Shown one piece after another: positions 1-5,502 of a DNA stretch of 5,502 nt. A model generated the notes under the pieces. The model had not been told where the DNA came from, searched no databases, and saw only the letters and a program-made list of their open reading frames with translations. The stretch's first letter is position 1; each line of letters opens with the position of its first letter. Source of the DNA: Methanobacteriota archaeon. Lineage in GTDB: Archaea > Thermoplasmatota > DTKX01 > GCA-020343715. The stretch is from positions 1 through 5,502 of the forward strand of contig JAUVEQ010000215.1 of assembly GCA_030594725.1 (NCBI GenBank), written 5' to 3'. The translations under genes were made by a program, and so were the position numbers.

Positions 1-28
1 CCATCGATGATACAGCCAATGGATTCTC

Positions 29-46
29 CGTGGGATTCGCCCCACG
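29..46. repeat. 6-bp inverted repeat adjacent to the previous one
   Basis: The arms CGTGGG (29-34) and CCCACG (41-46) are complementary with a 6-nt loop, and 1 nt separates this repeat from the 8-bp inverted repeat at 48-68. A second CCCACG copy at 82-87 could pair with the same CGTGGG arm, so alternative folds are possible. The junction also forms the palindrome CCACGTGG (42-49). It could belong to a 3' end structure or to the leader of a gene beyond the left edge. Confidence 0.4.
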
Positions 47-47
47 T

Positions 48-68
48 GGTCACCTGAAGTAGGTGACC
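48..68. repeat. Perfect 8-bp inverted repeat downstream of the last gene
   Basis: The arms GGTCACCT (48-55) and AGGTGACC (61-68) are perfectly complementary with a 5-nt loop. The repeat starts 23 nt past the TGA of the four-helix protein gene at 92-94. As RNA it would form a stable hairpin and could mark or protect the 3' end of the transcript. No U-run follows on the minus strand, so termination is not demonstrated. Confidence 0.55.
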
Positions 69-91
69 TAGGGTGTTGCCTCCCACGAGGA

Positions 92-1096
92 TCAAGCCTC
101 TGCGACGGGTACGAACTCGAGCCAGCGCTTATCGCTGCCGTCCAGCGGGTCCTTGACCCAGTACGTCCCCTTGCCTGACTTCTCCAGCGCAAAGCCGATG
201 AGGACTATGATGAGTCCCGTGGCCAGGAATCCGATGGAGAACATCCAGGCGTATGCAAGGCCCTCGAAGTAGGCCAGGTAGAACGATATCCCGATGAACA
301 CGATGACGCCGATCCAGGTGGCACGGCCCTTGAGCTGGATGGGCTTCTTGACCCGCTTGGCCCTGAGCATGGTGCCGGTGGTGGCGATCACCAGGAATAT
401 GAACCCCACGAGCATACCTAGCATCAGGTACAGGGAGTCATAATCGTAGTAATCGGAATACTCGAACCTTATCTTCCGCAGCAGCGAGAGGGATACTATG
501 AAGTACAGCATAGGGAAGAAGGAGACCTTGGCCCAACGGGTGACGTATGGGCTCTTGCCCTCATCCTCCTTGGCCGCGACCGTCTTCTTCCAGGCCTCCC
601 GCTTGTCGCGGATCGTATCGAGGCCGCTGGTCTCGCTCTCGTCCGGAGCAACACCCACGTCCTGGTTCACCTGCTCGGCGAGGGCGCGACGGGTGGAATA
701 GATCCTGGACGGCGTGTCCGTGGTCGCGGGGGCCGGAGCCTCCACCACGGGGTCGTCCTCGTACTCGTCTCCCAGATCGAAGTCCTCGTCCAGGTCCAGG
801 TCCCCCGCCTTGGGGGCGGGTGGCTGAGTGCTGGGTTTGGGGCGGGGTGTTGGCGCTGGTTGGGCGCTAGACTCCGCCTTGGCCCTTCTCGCAGCGTCCG
901 CCTGCCGCTGGGCATAGGACTGCCCCGCCATCGGCACGCCCGGGGCCGCCTTGGGCTTGGGCGCGGCCGCTGGCTTCGGAGCGGGTCGCGGTGCTGCTGG
1001 AGCTGTCGCTTGGGTCGTTCGCTGGGGTTGTGTCTCGGCGGCATCGCGTTTGCCCTTGGCGGGCATCCGCTTGCCACTCTGTGATGGTTCCTCCAT
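92..1096 (-). CDS. Four-helix membrane protein with long disordered cytoplasmic N-terminal tail
   Basis: I do not recognise this family. The ATG at 1094-1096 is preferred (334 residues). A GTG three codons upstream (1103-1105) lies inside the Shine-Dalgarno sequence, whereas the ATG sits 8 nt after AGGAGG. Residues 19-97 are low complexity, rich in Ala, Pro, Lys, Arg and Gln. Residues 98-117 form an acidic block (LDLDEDFDLGDEYEDD), and residues 130-188 are charged and probably helical. Predicted membrane helices are at about 191-206, 221-243, 259-277 and 282-303. The loop between helices 2 and 3 (about 244-258, RAKRVKKPIQLKGR) is strongly basic, which puts it and both termini in the cytoplasm. 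The first outer loop is Tyr/Asp-rich (YSDYYDYD). It follows two surface-protein genes with a gap of about 59 bp and is probably co-transcribed with them. A role in anchoring or assembling those proteins is inference only. No enzymatic or transporter signature was seen. Confidence 0.87.
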   Translation of the reverse strand: MEEPSQSGKRMPAKGKRDAAETQPQRTTQATAPAAPRPAPKPAAAPKPKAAPGVPMAGQSYAQRQADAARRAKAESSAQPAPTPRPKPSTQPPAPKAGDLDLDEDFDLGDEYEDDPVVEAPAPATTDTPSRIYSTRRALAEQVNQDVGVAPDESETSGLDTIRDKREAWKKTVAAKEDEGKSPYVTRWAKVSFFPMLYFIVSLSLLRKIRFEYSDYYDYDSLYLMLGMLVGFIFLVIATTGTMLRAKRVKKPIQLKGRATWIGVIVFIGISFYLAYFEGLAYAWMFSIGFLATGLIIVLIGFALEKSGKGTYWVKDPLDGSDKRWLEFVPVAEA

Positions 1097-1102
1097 TGGG
1101 GG

Positions 1103-1110
1103 CACCTCCT
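1103..1110 (-). promoter_or_regulatory. Shine-Dalgarno sequence of the four-helix protein gene
   Basis: The minus strand reads AGGAGGTG here, a near-perfect complement to the 3' end of 16S rRNA. The spacing from AGGAGG to the ATG at 1096-1094 is 8 nt (TGCCCCCA). Because the GTG at 1105-1103 is part of this element, it is unlikely to be the start codon. The site therefore decides the start in favour of ATG. Confidence 0.8.
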
Positions 1111-1155
1111 TGTGTCTCTCCTATCTGAGGTCCTGATACGGAACGGGCGTCCCGA

Positions 1156-3081
1156 TCAGTTCCTCCATTTCCTCAGCTGGTCGAGGAGGGGCCTGTGTCC
1201 CCCCATGACGAATAGGACGTCTATGGCAACGATGATCCCACCGATGGCCACCAGCAAGCCTTGTGTCTCGGGAACGCCCCGGGGTGCGGGGGACTCGAGA
1301 CCCGGTATCAGGTCGATACCTGTCACGTATGTCTGGTGGTCGCGGTCGTAATCAACGAATACCATCACATCGTTCTCCGCCTCGACCGTGAGGGTGGTGC
1401 CCTTCAATTGTTCCCAAGTGAGCTTTATCTCCTCCCTCTTGTTGTTGTCCACCACGATGCGGTAGACGAAGGGGTGGTTCCGGTTGGACCAGAAGGCCTC
1501 GGTCTCACGTTGGTACTGTCCCTCGAGGTCGATGTATTCGTAACTGTTCTCGGAAAGCTCCATGGTCATGGAGCTGTAAGCGGGTAGGTCGACGGTAAGG
1601 GGAAGGCTCAACTCGGAGAAGTCGATCTTCACCTTGTTCTGCTGACCAAGGTTCTGAACGGTGACGTATGCCCTGCTCTGGATCGGCACTTTGAACTCGG
1701 TGTCGGCGGGATGGGGCCAGATGCCTTCCTGGAAGTAGATGGTCGTCTCCCGGTAGGTGGTCAGGTAATCCTCGCCCGCCATGGTCCCGTAATATCTCTC
1801 GTCCAGGGTCCAGGGGTTGTCACTGATGGTGTACACCATCACGGGTGACGAGGCCCGGAGGCGGGCCCACTCGAAGGCCGGGTAGCAGCGCAGCTTGTAC
1901 AGCACGCGGAAGTCGTACATCTGGAACTCGCCCGCGGGGATGTCTCCCTCGAACGAGCCCTGGTTGCCGGACCGATCGTCCAGGATGATGTGGGCGCCCT
2001 CGGGGGCGTATACCATCACCTTGCTGAAGCAGGGGAACAGGTAGTCCTTGCCGTTCCGGCCGTAGACCTGTGTGAACGCGTGCTTGCTCTGTATGCCGCC
2101 CACGACGCTCACCGGATGGTCAGCGCTGATGAGCACAATGTCGTCGTCGAACCCCTGCTGCTGCAGGATGGGGTTGCGGTCGTAGGACCACCCCTCGAAG
2201 CGGTTCAGGGTGAACTCGGCGCTGTCGTCCCTGTCGGACAGGTCCTTCACGGTGACCTTGGTCTGGGCCTCCAGGGCGGAGATCCACAGGTCACCAGCGA
2301 CCCGGACCATGAGCTTCTTGCCGTAGCCGGCGAACAGGCCGTTCCACCAGGCGTTGGCCCAATGGTCGTCGGGGTTCTCGGTCGCGGCTCCTGGCTTGAG
2401 CTTGTGGTGCATCACTGAGATGGGGACGTCGGAGGTTATCCGAACGGTGCCGGAGAGTATGTGCCAGCCGGGAGCGACCTCCCAGGCGATCACGGGTATC
2501 TCCAGGATGTCGAACTCCTCGATGTCGTACTCCCAGGTGGTGGCAAGGGTGATGTTCGGGTCTATGGTGAGCGGTATCTCGCTGGCCCATATGACCTTGG
2601 CACCGCTCTCCACACGCCACCCGCTGTACTCGTCGAAGTTCGCCTTGATGGCGGTGGCGTTCATCCACTCGACCCTCACGTTGGCGTCCCGCTCGTAGAC
2701 GGAGATCATGATGGTGGAGCAGTTGGCGATGGGAGTGTACATCTCGTTGTTGCGGGGGCCACTTCCAGCGATGCTCGCGTAGTTGTCATCGTTCCCGTTC
2801 CAGTACCAGCAATCGTCGAGATAGTTGAAGTTGGTCATCTCGATCATGTATGCTGGCGGCACGTAGAACACGTACTCCCGGTTCGTGAACGGGGTGATGT
2901 CCGTCGAGCTGAGATCGTGCTCCGCGCTCTTCTCCGTGGAGGCGCGGATGGCGTCCTCCAGCGCGGTGTTCATGGGCGTGTCGTGCATCAGCACCGAAGA
3001 CACTGGTAGGAAGAATATCCCTAGGACTGCTACGAACAGCATGACCGTCGGGATTATCTTCTTTATTCCTGACACTGGCAT
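1156..3081 (-). CDS. Anchored surface protein with IgGFc-binding-like repeat modules (paralogue B)
   Basis: This complete gene encodes 641 residues. The N-terminus has two lysines followed by a hydrophobic helix at about 9-31, a signal peptide or signal anchor. The ectodomain spans about 32-606 and is predicted to be beta-rich. It has repeating modules: S-D-V-P-I-S-V at 217-223 with T-K-V-T-V-K-D at 274-280; S-A-D-H-P-V-S-V at 319-326 with a YG turn at 340-341 and EGAHIILDD at 361-369; and S-S-P-V-M-V at 411-416 with RAYVTVQN at 470-477. A terminal half-module has NDVMVFV at 570-576. A membrane helix lies at about 607-626, followed by a short basic tail ending RKWRN. Four cysteines (91, 121, 351, 399) and three N-glycosylation sequons (N120, N141, N176) fit an exterior location. 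It aligns along its length with the gene at 3133-5502, which has an extra region of roughly 100 or more residues in its N-terminal half. Its function is not recognised beyond a structural surface role, which is inferred. Confidence 0.88.
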   Translation of the reverse strand: MPVSGIKKIIPTVMLFVAVLGIFFLPVSSVLMHDTPMNTALEDAIRASTEKSAEHDLSSTDITPFTNREYVFYVPPAYMIEMTNFNYLDDCWYWNGNDDNYASIAGSGPRNNEMYTPIANCSTIMISVYERDANVRVEWMNATAIKANFDEYSGWRVESGAKVIWASEIPLTIDPNITLATTWEYDIEEFDILEIPVIAWEVAPGWHILSGTVRITSDVPISVMHHKLKPGAATENPDDHWANAWWNGLFAGYGKKLMVRVAGDLWISALEAQTKVTVKDLSDRDDSAEFTLNRFEGWSYDRNPILQQQGFDDDIVLISADHPVSVVGGIQSKHAFTQVYGRNGKDYLFPCFSKVMVYAPEGAHIILDDRSGNQGSFEGDIPAGEFQMYDFRVLYKLRCYPAFEWARLRASSPVMVYTISDNPWTLDERYYGTMAGEDYLTTYRETTIYFQEGIWPHPADTEFKVPIQSRAYVTVQNLGQQNKVKIDFSELSLPLTVDLPAYSSMTMELSENSYEYIDLEGQYQRETEAFWSNRNHPFVYRIVVDNNKREEIKLTWEQLKGTTLTVEAENDVMVFVDYDRDHQTYVTGIDLIPGLESPAPRGVPETQGLLVAIGGIIVAIDVLFVMGGHRPLLDQLRKWRN

Positions 3082-3090
3082 CTCCTCCTC
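3082..3090 (-). promoter_or_regulatory. Shine-Dalgarno sequence of paralogue B, unusually close to the ATG
   Basis: The minus strand reads GAGGAGGAG immediately before the ATG at 3081-3079. The AGGAGG core ends only 2 nt before that ATG but 8 nt before a GTG at codon 3 (3075-3073). Initiation may therefore occur at the GTG, which would shorten the protein by two residues without affecting the signal helix. The element is clear; which start is used is undecided. Confidence 0.65.
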
Positions 3091-3095
3091 TTTGG

Positions 3096-3113
3096 TATGG
3101 CAGCCTTGCCATA
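3096..3113. repeat. Perfect 7-bp inverted repeat in the gap between the two surface-protein genes
   Basis: The arms TATGGCA (3096-3102) and TGCCATA (3107-3113) are perfectly complementary around a 4-nt centre. The repeat lies 19 nt after the stop of the upstream gene (in transcription order) and just before the Shine-Dalgarno of the next. There is no T-tract after it, so it is not a typical archaeal terminator. It could be an RNA hairpin that tunes expression of the downstream gene, an mRNA processing site or a protein-binding site. The structure is visible; the role is inferred. Confidence 0.5.
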
Positions 3114-3132
3114 GATGGGGTTAGTTAGCGGT

Positions 3133-5502
3133 TCACTTGCCGAGTTGTTTCGGCATGGGGTACTTCCTATGTACCAGCCCCAGAACCCCCGCGATTCCGC
3201 GGCGGCCGGTGCCAACCAGGGCCAGGTCAGCGACCATTAAGGTCGAGATCAGCAGCGGGATGAAGTAGGGGTACTCCATCGACGCACGCTGGATAGTCGG
3301 ATTGATGCTTATCGCCAGGTCCATGTCCTGGGGTTCGCACGAGTAATCACGCCCGTATCGGACCTCAACGAGGACGTTCTTGTCCGCGCTGATGTACATC
3401 ATGTGGATGTTGCCCTCGAGCTCGTCCTCGTTGTCAGCCTCGGTGTCGTCGTTGCAGTCACCGTCGTAGTCCTCGTCGGAGTCCATGACGACGCGGTACA
3501 CCTGGTACTGGTCGAGGGTGCACTCCATGGGCTTGTCGTTGATCCAATCGCCCGTCCAACCCACCCGGGTGTCGGGCTCAAGGGCAACGATGTAGACCAT
3601 CGCGCGATGGTGGATCGCCACCTGCCAGGACTCGTCAGCAGGGTAGTAGTCGAAGTCCTGCATGAACGAGGTGATCTGGGTGCTGTCGAACGCGTTGTCG
3701 TCGTTGGCCTTCCACAGCTCGATGCGGATGGGGTGGTCAGAGGTGATCTCCGCCCACTCGATCTCACCGACGTAGTTGTTCGAGAAGGGGCACGCATCCA
3801 TGGATGAGAAGGTCCACTCCTCTCCAGGACCGATGGTGACACGGGTGTCCTTTTCGGTGGTATCCTGGAAGTCGATGTTCACGTGGGCCTCCTTCTCGAG
3901 GCCGGTGATGGTTATCCCGTAGGCGTAGGGTATGTAGTACTGACTGCCACGGGGCCCGTAGATCTGCATGTGCCAGTTGTTGTCCCAGATACCGCCGTAG
4001 ATGGTCACGGGGTGCTTGGACTTGACCAGCACCCAGTCGGACTCGAAGTTGCCCGAGTCGATGGCGCGCTGGATGATGGGGCTGTTCATGGCCTCTTGTG
4101 CGGCGACGGGATCGCTCCAGTCGGTGTAGCGCAGTAGGCCGTAGGATTGCAACTCGTAGTTGTCCCCAGCGTCGTCGTTCCCACAGTAGGTGTCCTGGAC
4201 GAACGATGAGACCCACATGAAGTTCTCCCATGCTCCCAGGGTTATCTTCATGGTGTCGTCGCCGTCGGACATGTCGATGATCTCTATCTCGTTGTCCTCG
4301 TCGTAGGAGGCGATCATCATGTCACGATGGATGAAACCGTAGAACTCGTCACCGTAGAATGACCACACGGCGTCCGCGGAGAGCTCGTTGGCGAACCAGG
4401 CGTTGTCGATGCCGTGGGCGACCTCGCAGTCGTCCCCGCCACCGTTGCCGCCGACCCAGCCCTCGCCGATGACGTAGTTGCCATCGCAATCGTCCTCGAC
4501 GTCAGGGATGCCGTTGCCGTTCTTGTCGATCCAAGCCTCGGCCACAGTGCTCTTCAAGACCATGCTGCGACCGGTGGAGAGGGTCTCCACGGTGCCACCC
4601 CAAAGGCGCAGGTCGCGGGTGGTATAGAGCATCTCACCGTCGTATCGGGACGGGCCGCCGGAGGGGCTAAGCACGTTGTCGCCGGTGCTCCAGAGCTCGT
4701 AATCGTACACACGCTTCAGGTGGGGCGAGAAGGGAGCAATGTCAGGATATCCGGTTATGGTCCTGTACTCGTTCTGCTCGCAGCACACGAAGGTGGTGTG
4801 ATAGAAGCTGATCCTGATACAGGTGCCAGCGCCCCAGGTGGGCTCGGCACGGATGGTCATCTCTCCAGGACCTCGGGCGGCGTCGACGACCTCGTAACCC
4901 TCTTGGCCGGGACCGGCCTTCTTGAGGTACTGGATGTTGTCGCCGTTGTTGCGGTCCATCTTGGCCACGGACTTGACCTCGCTCATCTCCGTGGGCATCT
5001 GGATCTTGATCTCGTTCATGGGAACGTTCATGTTCAGGTCGAACTGGTAGTACTTCCTGCTGGTGACCGTCTGGTCGTAATCGTTGTCACCATCGCAATC
5101 CAGGTTGATGGGCCACTCGCAGGTGGGGGTCTTGGTGAGGTCTACACCATTGTACACTAGTATAAGGCCGTAGTCGATCACGTTGAAGGGATAGTCGGCC
5201 ATGAAGGCATCGGTGAAGATGAAGCCATCCCTCAGGATGATGTCCACCTTGTTGTCCCAGTCATAGCTGGAGAGGGCGATGACCCCCATATCCGACATGG
5301 GTGAGTCGCCGTAACGGTTGACGCCAACCATGGCATCGTTGTTACGTTGCCCGTTGTTATTACGCATCCCCCATCCGTAGTCGTCCTCCTCGTCCTCCTG
5401 CTCATAGGTACCATCGATGGGTGACCAGTAGAACACGAATCGGTCGTTGACGAACGGGGTGTAGGTCGTGGATTGTCTCTCAGATGCGAACTCCTCGGAC
5501 AG
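3133..5502 (-). CDS. Large anchored surface protein with IgGFc-binding-like repeat modules, 5' end cut by window edge (paralogue A)
   Basis: This is a partial gene. The frame is open to the right edge, giving 789 visible residues and ending in TGA at 3133-3135. A GTG at 5434-5436 could be taken as the start, but 22 more in-frame residues precede it and align with the neighbouring paralogue, so the true start lies outside, probably about 45-50 codons upstream. Numbering from the first visible codon: the TPF motif is at 15-17, an acidic run at 33-42, and Asp-rich calcium-type loops at about 133-143 and 326-342 (DKNGNGIPDVEDDC). Beta-module signatures follow at 404-422, 491-563 and 582-639, then a very acidic stretch at about 674-695. 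A single membrane helix lies at about 744-764, followed by a basic tail (RR, HRK, PKQ). Twelve cysteines suggest disulfides outside the cell. No catalytic motif was seen. It is inferred to be an envelope or adhesion-type structural protein; its ligand is unknown. Confidence 0.85.
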   Translation of the reverse strand: MSEEFASERQSTTYTPFVNDRFVFYWSPIDGTYEQEDEEDDYGWGMRNNNGQRNNDAMVGVNRYGDSPMSDMGVIALSSYDWDNKVDIILRDGFIFTDAFMADYPFNVIDYGLILVYNGVDLTKTPTCEWPINLDCDGDNDYDQTVTSRKYYQFDLNMNVPMNEIKIQMPTEMSEVKSVAKMDRNNGDNIQYLKKAGPGQEGYEVVDAARGPGEMTIRAEPTWGAGTCIRISFYHTTFVCCEQNEYRTITGYPDIAPFSPHLKRVYDYELWSTGDNVLSPSGGPSRYDGEMLYTTRDLRLWGGTVETLSTGRSMVLKSTVAEAWIDKNGNGIPDVEDDCDGNYVIGEGWVGGNGGGDDCEVAHGIDNAWFANELSADAVWSFYGDEFYGFIHRDMMIASYDEDNEIEIIDMSDGDDTMKITLGAWENFMWVSSFVQDTYCGNDDAGDNYELQSYGLLRYTDWSDPVAAQEAMNSPIIQRAIDSGNFESDWVLVKSKHPVTIYGGIWDNNWHMQIYGPRGSQYYIPYAYGITITGLEKEAHVNIDFQDTTEKDTRVTIGPGEEWTFSSMDACPFSNNYVGEIEWAEITSDHPIRIELWKANDDNAFDSTQITSFMQDFDYYPADESWQVAIHHRAMVYIVALEPDTRVGWTGDWINDKPMECTLDQYQVYRVVMDSDEDYDGDCNDDTEADNEDELEGNIHMMYISADKNVLVEVRYGRDYSCEPQDMDLAISINPTIQRASMEYPYFIPLLISTLMVADLALVGTGRRGIAGVLGLVHRKYPMPKQLGK

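Larger units (their letters stand above)
1..91. other. Non-coding stretch after the last gene, to the left window edge
   Basis: No reading frame with a credible ribosome binding site is visible here on either strand. The content is the two inverted repeats described separately and a third short one (CCTC / GAGG, 79-82 and 87-90). Any neighbouring gene begins or ends outside the window. Confidence 0.5.

Noticed and set aside
27..70. Possible tRNA: the CGTGGG / CCCACG stem with a CGAAT loop resembles a T-arm
   Set aside because: The loop is 6 nt and lacks the TTC start, the neighbouring 8-bp stem does not give a proper anticodon loop (no T at position 33), and no acceptor or D arm is visible.
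1144..1154. CGGG / CCCG hairpin right after the stop of paralogue B as a terminator
   Set aside because: It has only 4 bp with a 3-nt loop and no T-tract, so it is too weak to call.
2461..3009. Plus-strand reading frame of 182 codons
   Set aside because: It is antisense to the conserved ectodomain of paralogue B and has the same biased Val/Gly/Asp composition expected of a shadow frame.
3399..3842. Minus-strand frame rich in Ser/Thr/Arg overlapping the end of paralogue A
   Set aside because: It is a shifted frame inside a gene whose own frame is supported by homology to its paralogue; its low-complexity content comes from frame shift of Asp-rich codons.
4414..5160. Plus-strand reading frame of 248 codons
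   Set aside because: It is antisense to paralogue A. Its Val/Gly/His/Leu-rich product is what antisense reading of Asp/Asn/Thr codons gives, and it has no ribosome binding site or recognisable domain.
5434..5436. GTG as start codon of the right-hand gene
   Set aside because: The frame stays open for 22 more codons to the window edge, and those residues align with the N-terminal part of the neighbouring paralogue.
1..5502. CRISPR array, insertion sequence or prophage
   Set aside because: There are no regularly spaced direct repeats, no transposase or integrase coding, and no terminal inverted repeats around any gene.

Overview
The window is fully occupied by three consecutive genes on the minus strand, read from the right edge to the left. 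All three look like cell-envelope proteins. The DNA is fairly GC-rich. The two internal gene starts have strong purine-rich Shine-Dalgarno sequences. The proteins (single-pass, beta-rich, acidic surface proteins with a C-terminal anchor and Asp/Asn calcium-type loops) suggest an archaeon, possibly a member of the Thermoplasmatota. That assignment is inference from protein style; no taxonomic marker gene is present.

Layout in transcription order: (1) 5502-3133, a surface protein of at least 789 residues whose start lies beyond the right edge. (2) A 51-bp gap containing a perfect 7-bp inverted repeat. (3) 3081-1156, a 641-residue surface protein that is a diverged paralogue of the first. (4) A gap of about 59 bp with a strong Shine-Dalgarno sequence. 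(5) 1096-92, a 334-residue protein with a long disordered Pro/Ala/Lys-rich, then acidic, N-terminal tail and four transmembrane helices. (6) A 91-bp 3' region with two adjacent inverted repeats. The short gaps, shared direction and absence of an obvious TATA box in either gap suggest one transcription unit.

The two surface proteins align from a shared motif near the N-terminus (TPF-x-N-[RD]-x-[YF]-VFY) to their C-terminal anchors. They share several modules of about 80-110 residues built around an S-x-x-P-[VI]-x-[VI] strand, a YG-containing turn and a T-x-V-x-V-x-D type strand. This pattern resembles bacterial and animal IgGFc-binding-protein N-terminal-type repeats, but that comparison is from memory of the family pattern and was not computed. 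Both paralogues carry an Asp at the same place in the C-terminal membrane helix. The third protein is predicted to have both termini in the cytoplasm.

A reasonable inference is that the three proteins form, or contribute to, one envelope structure: two large ectodomains anchored beside a four-helix membrane protein that has a large cytoplasmic tail. No enzyme active site, mobile element, CRISPR array, tRNA or rRNA was seen. The plus strand has only shadow reading frames.
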